The notes beneath the pieces are model-generated. The model was not told the DNA's origin. It ran no database searches and worked only from the letters and a program-made list of their open reading frames with translations. Below, one piece after another: positions 36,146-46,300 of a DNA stretch of 64,000 nucleotides. Numbering within the stretch: the first letter of the stretch is position 1; each line of letters opens with the position of its first letter. Made by a program: the position numbers and the translations under genes. Source of the stretch: Thraustochytrium sp. TN22 (Eukaryota; Sar; Bigyra; Thraustochytrida; Thraustochytriidae); NCBI GenBank assembly GCA_013306675.1, contig JABLUY010000200.1, positions 1-64,000 on the forward strand, given 5' to 3'.

Positions 36146-37891
36146 TGTGACGGGTGGGTTTGAGAGGTTTGAGGCTGCATCGTCAAGTCTCGTCAGTCAG
36201 TAAGGCGTTCGCTCGCTCGCGCATTAGGGCAAGGGCTGTGACCCCTGCCACCCGATACACACACCGGCCGGCGCCGCGCAAACCGGCCGCGCGTGCACCG
36301 CCGCGGAGCCCTCTTTCCTCCGCCTGCGAGCGGAGCGGAGCGTAGCAGCCGCGCTCCGCCCGCGCCTTGGCCGCTCCGCTGCTCCACGTGCGCCCGTCCG
36401 CCCGCACCGCGCCGGCCGCGCCGCCCCCGCCGCGTGCCAGCGTGGAGTGGACACAACGCCCGCTGAGATGACGACGCCGGCTGTGCTGCCAGCTGTACAA
36501 TCGGCATGCCCAGTTTGGCTGCGCCAACGAGTGGCTGGCCACGGCGGCGGTGGCGGCGGCGGCGGCAACGCGCGCGAGCGAGCGGGCGGGCGGGCGGCGA
36601 GGCGGGCGGCGCGGGCGGGCGGCGGGGCGGGCGGCGCGGGCGCCGGCGCGGCAGCGCTGCGGCTGCGGCCTCCACCTGGACGTACCTGACGACGGCGCCT
36701 CCACAAAGTAGTTTCTGGTCTGCCGGGCTGTCGCCTCTACGCGGCCCCTCTGGCCCCCCGCCCACTGGCCCGCACCGGCCCTCCTTCGTCGCGCAAGTGT
36801 CCCCTCCCCCGCGGCGCGGGGGGGGGCGGCCCGCAGCGCGCAGGCGCGGTCGGCCGCGACGGGCCGCGGCGCGCGCGCTGCGGGCCAGTGGGCGCGGGCG
36901 GCCGGATACGCCGGCTGCGGGCACGTGCCGCGCGCCGCGCGCCGGCAGCAGGCGCGCGAGCCGCGCGCCGCCGCCAGTGCGCGCCCCCCGCGCCCACTGG
37001 CCCGCAGCGCCGCCGCGCCGGCGCGCGCGCTGCCCCCGTCTGGCGCCGAGTTCCAAGTCAGCACCGTCCGAGCCGAGGCGGCGGGCCACCGGCCGGCCGG
37101 CCGGCCGGCGGCCAGCCGGCCAGCCAGCCAGCGCCGCGGCCGGCTCGGCTCGGCGGACGGCCGCGCGGCCTGCGGCGGCGGCGGCGCGGCGGCGGCGCGG
37201 CGACGAGCCGGCGGCCGCGCCAGCTCGTACCGCCCGGCGCTCTCTGCGCGGGTGCGGCGCCCGTTTCGCCAACGGCGCGTAACGCGGCGCGCGCCGTGCC
37301 GCGGTTTCGCCCGGTGGACGGGTAGGTTTGGGTAGTAGAGGGCCGGCGGCGGCCACTTGGGCAACGGGACCGCGCAAGTCCCGGGCCGCGGCGCGCAAGT
37401 GGGGCGGCGGCGGCGCAAGTGAGACTTACGGGAGATGGACAGACCACAGCAAGCCTTGACAAAAAGCCTGGGAGATTGCGCGACGCTCGGCGAGCGAGCG
37501 CGCCGCGGGTCAAGGCCGGCGCCGCGCCGTCCCGGACGCCCGGCGTGCGTGCAGTGCGAGCGAGCGAGCGTGCGGCGCCGGCTGATGAGCCAGCCGCCCG
37601 TGCGTGTGCAGGCGGGAGGCGGCAAGGTTGTGCAATGCGCGCGCGCCGCAAGTGTGAGATGTTGGCGTCACTGCGCGGAGGTGTAGGGGTACCGGGACGA
37701 AGGACCGCCGCGGAGTACCGCGGTGTGGGACACGCCGTTGCGGGTACCGCGGGGCGGGACCGAGGCGCAGAGCCTGGACTTGGAGCGAGCGAGCTAGGCT
37801 TAGGCTAGTCAACTTAGCTTAGCTACCGCGCGGGCAGGCCCTGCGGCGCGGGCGGCGCGGCGACGAGGCCGTCGCGCGGCCGCACTGCAGA

Positions 37892-37940
37892 CGATGCGAT
37901 GCGATGCGATGCGATCAGCGCGGCGCGATGCGATGCGATG
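37892..37940. repeat. Pentanucleotide repeat (CGATG), two runs
   Basis: Runs of four and three CGATG units separated by about 14 bp, in the GC-rich spacer. Confidence 0.85.
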
Positions 37941-39600
37941 CGCCGGCCCTCGAGGCAGGCAAGATTCGGGCGCGGAGAAGGAATCTTGAGGCGGAGGGGG
38001 GCAGGCTGGGCGGTGCCGTCCACGACTCCACGAGCAGTGGAGAGCCGAGCATGACGCCGGCGACGACGCCACCGACGACGGCGCGCCGGGCGGCAGGACT
38101 CGGCTCGGAGCGCTTTCGCGGCGCGCCGGGCGCAGGCCGGGATGCCAGGGCTAGCAGCCTGCCTGGCAGCCTGGCAGCGGCGGCACGGGCGGCCGCGCCG
38201 GCGGAGGCCGCCACGCCCCGGCCCAGCCTCTGAGCCTGAGGAGAGCTGAGCGAAGGTCATGGGAGACTTGGTGCGGGGCCCCGCGGCGCCACTGGCAGGC
38301 AAGATGCGCGAAGATGCGAGACGGGAGGAAGCCAAGGGCTGCTCGCGCCGACCATGGCGAGCCAGAGTGAAACGTTGGATCGCATCAAGGTGCGATGCCA
38401 GTGCAGCCAGGAGGTGAGGTCTGGCAGGGCGGGCGGTCGATCGCTTGCTTGCTTGCGGCTTGTCTCGATCGCTTGGCCTGAACGCCGCTTGATATCCGCC
38501 ACCAAGGCTCAAGCCAACCGACGGATGCATCCTGCGAGATGCGAGAACCTGTATCCAGTAGATTCGTGCGTGCGTTGGTTCGGGGCTCGTTTGGCGTGTA
38601 GTGCCGCTGCAAGCAGTGTGCCAAAGCTGGGTCAGTGGCCCAGTATGGCCCTCGACTTCTGAGTTGGAGTTGCCGCCTTCACTTGGGTCAAGTTTGACGG
38701 CGCCGCGTTGATGTGCGAGTCCGAGTCATTGCATTGTCCGAGTCCGAGTCTGAGGCCGAGAGTCCGAGGGCGAGGAATCACAGGCTTTGCTAAGTTTGCT
38801 CTCTCTCACTTGGACTTTTGTGCTCTTGACGAGCGCGTGCCAGGCTTGGCTGTTTGCTGGAGCAGGCTCTGCAACGGCGACGGCCCTTCTTCGCTTCCTG
38901 GCCGCCACCGCAGGGCGTCGCAGGCTGCCATGCACGTTCGCGCACTGCAACCCTCGTCATTCTGCTCACTCGCAAGCTCACGCAAGTTCACGAAGCCATT
39001 CGCGTTCGCGAAGCCCTCGTCGTTCGCCACGTCCTCCCACTGAAGACGAACGACAGCGCTTCCCCGCGCTTGCAGTGCCCCGCTTCCTCGCCTTGCAGCC
39101 TTCTTCCTGGTGGAGCACTGCAGCGGCGCAGCCCAGCCCGCCGCACCGGAGCCGCCTCGGAGCCGCCTTGCCGTCCTTGCCGCCACCGATGCCTTCTCTC
39201 TTCCCCGCTGGCTGCCCGCGGCGATGCCGTCGTCCGCGGCGCCTCGCGGCTCGTACCCGGGCGCGGGCTCCCGCCGCGTCGTCTCCATGCTGAGCACGGT
39301 GCGCTGCTGCACTGCACTGCAGCCAGGCAGCGATGACGAGCTGAGGTGCAGCCAGGCAGGTGCAGTGAGCCGCCACTGGCACCGCGCGCCGTCACCGCCG
39401 CAAGTCGCATTCCCTTGCCCGCAAGTGCACCTCGGCGTCCGCGGAAGTGGCGCAAAGTCGGGCAAAGCGCTTCCTCGCTCGGCCAGGCTGGCGGCGCCTG
39501 TAAAGGTGGAGGTCGTCATCATCGCCTGCCTGCACGGCATTGAACTGCACTGCACTGGAGCTGGCAGCGCAGAGGCAGCTCGCTTCGCTTGCCTTGCTCT

Positions 39601-39661
39601 GGTCTGGTCTGGTCTGGTCTGGTTTGGTTTGCCTTTGCATTGCATCGCATCGCATCGCATT
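39601..39661. repeat. Pentanucleotide repeats (GGTCT)4 (GGTTT)2 and (GCATC)n
   Basis: Two adjacent 5-bp-period tracts about 250 bp upstream of the aminotransferase start codon. Confidence 0.85.
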
Positions 39662-39895
39662 TTGTTGCATTGCGTTGTATTGCACGCGCCTCGTCGATTG
39701 CGGCAGAGGCAGCAGCAGACCAGAATCAAATCAAAGCAAAGCAAATCCAGAAAGCCGGGTTGGTCGCGCGCGCGGCCAGGGACGACGCGGCTCCGGGGCG
39801 CGGCGGCGGCGGCGTGGACGCTGGGCAGCTGGGCGGCGGTGTCCGAGGAGCAGAGCGCGGCGGCGGTGAACTACTCGCTGTGCGCGGCGGACAAG

Positions 39896-41905
39896 ATGGA
39901 TCTGGTGAACGCGCTGCCGGGCGGCGCGGCGACGTGGCTGTGCCAGGAGGGCGATGCGTGCCAGTTCCACCCGGTGACGGTGTTCGGGTTCGCGTGCTTC
40001 GTGCTGAGCCAGGCGGGCAAGATGTCGAACATGAGCCTGACGGCCGTGACGGTGTTCACGACGATCGCGCTGACGGTGGCGTACTTTCCGGCGGCCAACG
40101 TGGTGCCGGCGATTGCGGTGGAGGCGCTGGGCCTGGCGATGCTCGCCATCCACATCCCGATGATGAACCGCAAGCAGAGCTACATCTTCATCGCTCTGAC
40201 GGCCGCGTACGCGCTGGCCACGGCCACGGACCAGTGCACCAACTTCAAGGTGGTGGTGGCGGCACTCGGCGCCGGTATGCTGGTCTACCGGCTCTTTTTG
40301 GAGATCATGACGCTGCGCGCCTCGACGCCGACGCCGTTGGTCTTCCCCATCGTCTCGCACATCATGCCGCGGTGGTCCTTCAACGACCGCGAGTTCTTCC
40401 GCACGGACCACCCGAGCGAGGAGGTGGCGCAGAAGCGCGAGCGCGCCTTCGCGACCATGGCGGAGCACTGGAAGTCCAAGTTCCCCAAGAGCATCGAAAT
40501 GAGCAGCTACCTTTCCGATAAGCTGTCTGATCTGCGCTTCGCCGCGGGCAGCCGCGTCTTCATCCCGTACCAGGCCAAGCTCGACGGCTGGTGCGACCCG
40601 TGCACGGTCCTGGACCACGCGGATCGCACGGACCTCATCGACGTGGACGGCCATCGCCTCACGGACGTGGCCGGCTCGTACGGTGTCAACGTCTGTGGCT
40701 ACGACGCCTACAAGAAGTTCATCTCCGAGGGCTGGGAGATGGTCAAGGACACGGGCTGCGTGCTTGGCCCGCTGCACCCGCTCGTGCGCGAGAACATCGA
40801 CATGTTGCGCAAGATCTCCAACAAGCAGGAGATCTCCTTCCACATGAGCGGTACCGAGGCCGTCATGGCCGCCGTGCGCCTGGCGCGCTTCAACACGCGC
40901 AAGAAGTACGTGGTCGTCTTCGGCGGCGCCTACCACGGCTGGTACGACGGCGTGCAGCCCATGGCCGGCAACGAGCGCGTCCCGGGCGACATCCTCACCC
41001 TCAAGGACATGTCGCCCGCCTCCATGTCCGTCATTCGCCTGCGCGCGCACGAGATCGCCGCCGTCATGATCAACCCGCTCCAGGGCTTCCACCCCAACGC
41101 CCCCCCGCCCAGTGACCTCGTGCTCGCCAGCAACACGCGCGGCGCCAGCGAGTCCACCCAGGCCTACAAGAAGTGGCTCGAGAACATGCGCGAGGAGTGC
41201 ACGCGCCTCGGCGTCGTCCTCATCTTCGACGAGGTCTACACCGGCTTCCGCCTCGCCCCCGGCGGCGCCCAGGAGTACTTCGGCGTCAACGCCGACATGG
41301 TCACCTACGGCAAGACCCTCGGCGGCGGCATCGCCAACGGCGTCTGCTGCGGCCCATCCTCGCTCATGCGCCGCCACGACCCGGTCAAGCCGCTCCGTGT
41401 CGCCTACATCGTCGGCACCTTCGCCGCCCAGCCCATCCTCGTCGGCGCCATGAACTCCTTCCTCAAGTACGTCACCTCGGCCGAGGCCAAGGCCGAGTAC
41501 GACCGCCTCCGCCGCGACGTTGCCGAGTGGGTTCCGGATATCAACAAGCGCCTCGAGGCCGAGTTCCCCGAGTCCTCTGCCCCCATCCAGATCGCCGCCT
41601 ACGCCTCCGTCTGGACCATCCTCTACAAGCGCCCCGGCCGCTACCATTGGATGCTCCAGTACATTCTCAAGGACGAGGGCCTCAACCTCTCCTGGGTCGG
41701 CACCGGCCGCCTCTCCTTCTCGCTCGACTTCAAGCGCGACGACCTTGACAAGATCACGGAGAAGCTCGTCCGCGCCTGCCACCGCATGGAGGAGGACGGC
41801 TGGTGGACCACCGAGCAGACCAAGCAGCCCTCGCCCCTCGCTATTCAGATCTCCCTCGTTGGCGAGATTGTCCGTGCGCTCATCAAGCGCATGCTCACCC
41901 TTTAA
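39896..41905 (+). CDS. Membrane-anchored class-III aminotransferase (glutamate-1-semialdehyde aminomutase-like)
   Basis: 669 residues from the ATG at 39896 (MDLVNALPGGAATW; context AAG-ATG-G is excellent). The frame is open about 260 codons upstream, but that part is Pro/Arg/Cys-rich without family features. Residues of about 25-140 form four hydrophobic segments (VFGFACFVLSQAG; LTAVTVFTTIALTVAYF; AIAVEALGLAMLAIHI; VVVAALGAGMLVYRLFL). The rest is a fold-type-I PLP enzyme with class-III motifs: the PLP-phosphate block HMSGTEAVMAAVRLAR, the FDEVYTGFR aspartate motif, the Schiff-base Lys (about residue 473) in TYGKTLGGGIANG, and a conserved Thr in GTFAAQPIL. It is closest in style to GSA aminomutases and related aminotransferases, but the membrane domain argues against tetrapyrrole synthesis and the substrate is unknown. 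Codon use is strongly C-ending, suggesting high expression. Confidence 0.88.
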   Translation: MDLVNALPGGAATWLCQEGDACQFHPVTVFGFACFVLSQAGKMSNMSLTAVTVFTTIALTVAYFPAANVVPAIAVEALGLAMLAIHIPMMNRKQSYIFIALTAAYALATATDQCTNFKVVVAALGAGMLVYRLFLEIMTLRASTPTPLVFPIVSHIMPRWSFNDREFFRTDHPSEEVAQKRERAFATMAEHWKSKFPKSIEMSSYLSDKLSDLRFAAGSRVFIPYQAKLDGWCDPCTVLDHADRTDLIDVDGHRLTDVAGSYGVNVCGYDAYKKFISEGWEMVKDTGCVLGPLHPLVRENIDMLRKISNKQEISFHMSGTEAVMAAVRLARFNTRKKYVVVFGGAYHGWYDGVQPMAGNERVPGDILTLKDMSPASMSVIRLRAHEIAAVMINPLQGFHPNAPPPSDLVLASNTRGASESTQAYKKWLENMREECTRLGVVLIFDEVYTGFRLAPGGAQEYFGVNADMVTYGKTLGGGIANGVCCGPSSLMRRHDPVKPLRVAYIVGTFAAQPILVGAMNSFLKYVTSAEAKAEYDRLRRDVAEWVPDINKRLEAEFPESSAPIQIAAYASVWTILYKRPGRYHWMLQYILKDEGLNLSWVGTGRLSFSLDFKRDDLDKITEKLVRACHRMEEDGWWTTEQTKQPSPLAIQISLVGEIVRALIKRMLTL

Positions 41906-43301
41906 AAGAAGCCTGATGTGAGTGATGAAACAAGAAAAGCAGCAGAAACAATGGCAACGAAGTCTGAGTCAGTCACGGTCCGTCAGGAACTGTCCGGCAC
42001 TTGCAGTCGGCCGACTGCTGCAACTTGATCAATGCTACACATCACAGCCAAGCTCAGTTTGCGCGCAGGGGCGGCAGGCAACGGCGGTCGTCTCGTGGGT
42101 TTTCCTTCTCTCCGCTGGCACTCGCATCTGCGCCTCTCGTCCGAGCTCGGATCTCTTTGAGCCTTGACTTACAGTTAGGGCTGTTCGCGTTGCAGTGATT
42201 TGCGTAGCCCCCCAGCCTCGAAGCGCTCGACACCATCCTTGCGCGCGCGCTCTAGTAGCTAGCTAGACTGCGCAGAAGTAAATTTGGCACTGGCAACACT
42301 TGCAGCCACACGTACACCGCATCCGTAACTCGAAAAGAGCGGCGATTGTGCAGACGGTGCAACTGAGACGCAGCAAAACTCGAACCGACGAGAGGGGTGC
42401 CAGACTCGGACTCGGAGGCGAGAGAGCCTCTGTCACTCGAACTGCCCAGTCGCCCCTGAGGCTTGGTCTCGCGGCAGCTCCAAGCTTGCATGGCCGGGCC
42501 GGGAGGTACGCCACTCGGTGCGGTGATGGCAGCCGCTCTGGAGCCCGCTTGAACTTGAAAATCCCGGCTCACGCAGGCTTTTGCTGCGGGGCAGCGAGTG
42601 GCTTAGGGCCACCCAAGACTTGGATCGACTGTCGCGCTGCTAAGTGACCCGGTCGCTCTCTCATTCAACTGCTGCTGCAAGGCACTGGCAGGCACGCCGC
42701 CACTGGCAGGGCGGGCCTGCCAGTGAGGGGAAGTACCAAAGTACCCAAGGTAGTAAAGATCAGGTGGCCAAAGTGTGCAGGAGTCACGGTCCAGCAACGC
42801 AGGTCGCCTCAAAGGTCACCTGCGGAAATTGCACTGGCATGAAAGTTAGTGACCACACATCCTCCCTCGCTCAGCTCGCGGCGGCGCCGCGGTGCCGCGA
42901 CTCGGACACGTGCGCAGAAGTCAGATCCTGCGGCGCGACAAGTGGGCGCGCGTCCACTGCAACCTAGCGGCCCTGGCTGCATGGCCGGCCACGCGTGCCG
43001 CCGCTAACCCTAATAATCTCTTTTGCAAGGCTGCGGCTGCGCCGTTACAGTTCACCTTGCACTCTGGTGAATACACGAGAATCAAAAGACGGCCGACTGG
43101 CGCCGACTGGGAGGACTGCGGAGGAGGACGGTCGCGCCCATATGGGTTCCGCACACGACACTTGGCGCGCGCCCAGATTGGAGATGGCAAGCGCAGCCAG
43201 TGAGCAAAGCCGCAACGCGCAGCTGCACCGCGCAGCAAAGCTGCAACCTGGGTTGGGGTCGAGCTCCAGCTCGCTCAGACTGCCTCGGACTTCGAAGAAC
43301 C
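41906..43301. other. Spacer upstream of giant surface protein A
   Basis: 1.4 kb with no supported gene. It contains a GAGTCC-type cluster (about 42393-42411), a perfect 10-bp hairpin (42701-42725), CACTGGCAG motifs (42682 and in the hairpin) and a single TAACCCTAA (about 43004-43014). The last 300 bp are less GC-rich and form the presumed promoter and 5' UTR of copy A. Confidence 0.4.
42701..42725. repeat. Perfect hairpin, 10-bp arms
   Basis: CACTGGCAGG (42701-42710) and its exact reverse complement CCTGCCAGTG (42716-42725) are separated by GCGGG. A third CACTGGCAGG starts 18 bp upstream at 42683. It could be a strong DNA or RNA hairpin, or a dyad protein site. Confidence 0.85.
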
Positions 43302-46300
43302 ATGACGACCTTGTGCATCGCGGTGCTTGCTGTGCTCATCGTACTCGTTGAGCGGGCCGCGATCATCCACGGAGCGGAGCAGACTGTGCCGGACGTTCCG
43401 TACGGGCCCGAGAACCCTTACCCGCATCCAGGCTGCACCATCATCAATAGGAGCAAACACCCTGTTACCTTTCCAGTCGAGGGCTCGTCCAGGTATAGAT
43501 ACTCCTACGTGTCGCTCACTGTCGTCAGCAGTGCAAGTGAGTGCCGAGCTTCGTGTGCTACAGCTATGTTGACGTCAGGCTACTTCGGGACTGGTGAAGA
43601 AGAAGACATGCCCTGCGTTGCATGGAAGTATATGAGATTTACCTCCGATGGCGACGGGATGTGCAGGCACTTCTACCCGGCTCCGTCTGATTACAGCTAT
43701 TACTTCAATGCCTACGAGCACCCTTTACAGGATTCCATCGGCGTGACAGGACTCATGGACTGCCCTGGAGACTTTGACGCGCTGAACGTATGGGCCGTGG
43801 CAGCTGGCAGCCAGGGTTGCATGCTGGACGACTACAATTCAAACGGTTTCACCATCGCTTCCTACACCCTCGTTGCGAACGAGCACGACTGCCGACGCCT
43901 GTGCCAGGAGAACGATGAGTGCGAGCTTTTCACCTTTCACGATACGCTATATAACAGGTGCTACCTCAGGACCCATGAAGCCATCGAGACGCTGACGCAA
44001 CCGATGGGCGAGAGCATACATAGAGACCGCACGACTGGCGCCAAATATTGCGCTACGTGCAAGCCAGGGTTCTACATTGACACGTCGCGCTCGGAGTGGG
44101 ACAAGTGCGTGCCGTGCCCGGCTGGCTACGCCTGCGACGATAGCGAGATCCTGGCCCTGTGCAGTTCTGCGTGGGGATCTACAGGCGAGGTCTCCGCGAA
44201 CCGGGCAAGCTGTGTCTGTCGCAGCGGCTACACTCAAGCTGATTGCAGCGAGTTCGAGAACGGCTGCGGGGACTGGGCACTGGACGGGTTCGTCAACGAC
44301 GGCGCGCATGACGCCTGTGGCTGCCTGGACGGCACGAATGGTCGTACCTGCGCGACCTTCAGCCATGTTGATACTGAAGATGACATGGACGACTTCTGCG
44401 ACGCGTTGCTGGCCGAGGAACCAGCGGAGCGGTGCCCGTGTGGCCACGTACGTGACGAGGATGGCAGCTGCGTGGCGCCATCCGGCACGACAACGCCGGA
44501 GCTCTCTTGCCCGCTCGGGTCTGTGCCTGTGGGCGATGCCTGCCTCTTTGCTGCGGGCGTCCCGCACTCCAACGCGGATGCGCGCGCCGTGTGCAGCACG
44601 CTAGGAATGACGCTCGCCACCGGAACGCCGAGCGCTATCACCGACTTGACAAGCCTCTTCGAGACGGCCAAGGGGACCTCGGGCGCGGAGGCCCTGGTTG
44701 GGATGGACTTGCTTTGGCTCGGCGTGCGCTGGGCGGGCATCCTGCATCCACTCACAAGGGCACTTCCCGTGGATGGCAACCTGAGCGACATCCTCCTGGA
44801 GACCGCTGCGTGGGACGACGGAACGGTCTTCACCATCGACGACGCGCGTTTCGCGCCGGGCATCAGCGTCCTGGACGACGGCGGGAACCGCACCTGTCTG
44901 GCGCTCAACATTAGCGACGGCCTCCTGCACGCGCGCGACTGCGCCGAGGCGCTCGGCACGGTCTGCCAGACCCCTGCTGTCTACGGCCAGTGCGCGAGTG
45001 GCTTCGTCTTTGACCCTGCCGAGAGCCTTTGCAAACCATCCGACCTGCGCACGTCGCCAAACTGCTATTCGGGCTGGACGGAGATGCGTGGCGGCTGCGT
45101 CAAGCTCGACTCAACTGCAGCGAGCTTCACGGATGCCGAGGCGAGCTGCGCGGACGCCGGAGGCCATCTCGCCTCGGTGCTCGACGCCGACGAGATGGCC
45201 GTCGTCGAGTCTCTGGCGAGTGGCGAGACCGGCGGCGCGTGGGTCGGTCTTGCTCGCACGACCGGAGCGGACGACGCATGGAACGACGGCTTCGAGGTGG
45301 ACGCGACCCTGATCGACCTTACGACGGACGGCTGCCTCTACGTGTCGGGCTCTGGCTGGCTCATGGACTCAGATTGCGGAACGGTGCGGCCGTTTGTGTG
45401 CATGCAGGACCAGCCGCGCCAGTGTGCGGACGGCTCGTACCTGGTCAAGGCCGCGGACGGCACCTTTGCCTGCGAGAAGCTCGGCACGGGACTCTACACA
45501 GGCTACCTGCAAGAGTCCTATTGCGCCAAGAGTGCGTTGGAGTCCGCCAACGCGACCCGCCGGGCCGCTGGCGCCGCGCTGCTGGACTCGACCGCGCGCT
45601 GCATGGAGTCTGCTGCAAGCCAGAGCTCAACCGCGTTCTCTGCGCAGCTCGAGCGACTTGCTGAAGTCGGTCAGAGCGCCCTCCTTGCGGCCTACTTTGA
45701 TACTGAGCATGCACCGATCGACGACTACGAGCCGGCGGACAATGTCACCATGTACGACTTGTACAAGACGTCGGACCCGTTCTACTACGCCACCACATCA
45801 GTGCTGCTCGACGGACTGGCGCTCTTCGGCCCGGGCCTCGGCTCGTACCGCCAGGTGCCGCTGACCTCGGACGTGCAGGCCTTCCTCAAGGTCAACACGC
45901 CAGCCTTCGGCTCTTGCCGACGCCTGCCGTGCCCGTGCGGCCAGGTGCGCGCCGCGGACAATGAGTGCTACGAGATTGACGACTCCGACGCCGGCCACTA
46001 CGCGCGCGTGCAGCTGGAGCTTTATGCAGCTTACGCCCGGTGCGCGCTTGTGCCACGAAAGCAGCGCCGCGCTCACCTCACCTTCGCGCCCATGGACCAG
46101 TTCTTCTCCCGTGCCATCTTCTGCTTGCGCGGCATGGACACCAGCGAGGAGAGCCGCGTGGACGCCGACAGCCAGCTGGCTGCCGTCGAGGTCATTCTCA
46201 ACATGATCGAGCTGGACGCCTCGGCGTACGGTAACACCGACCGCCTCGACAAGCAGCGGAAGCTGGCGGGTGAGCTGCGTGACAGCCTGGCGCAAGCGCC

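Larger units (their letters stand above)
36146..39895. other. 3.7-kb GC-rich gene-free spacer
   Basis: Lies between divergent starts (Mpo1-like, minus; aminotransferase, plus). The left half is extremely GC-rich and CpG-rich, with a G-run-dense strand at about 36540-36670 (many GGGCGGGC-like units, G-quadruplex potential) and a CCGG-repeat at about 37090-37112. Further right are CGATG pentamers (37892-37940), GAGTCC-type hexamers (38718-38774) and GGTCT/GCATC pentamers (39601-39661). Long frames such as 36183-37625 on the minus strand are Arg/Ala/Pro-rich without motifs and are not called. Confidence 0.45.

Noticed and set aside
36183-37625. 480-codon minus-strand frame in the GC-rich spacer
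   Set aside because: Composition is Arg/Ala/Pro with no pattern, overlapping frames on both strands are equally open, and it has no recognisable domain.
39731-41782. Long minus-strand frame (about 680 codons) opposite the aminotransferase
   Set aside because: Mirror frame of a strongly codon-biased gene; no domain. The plus strand has complete PLP motifs.
43004-43014. Telomere-like TAACCCTAA
   Set aside because: A single copy in a promoter region is not an interstitial telomere array; at most a telo-box-like motif, too short to claim.
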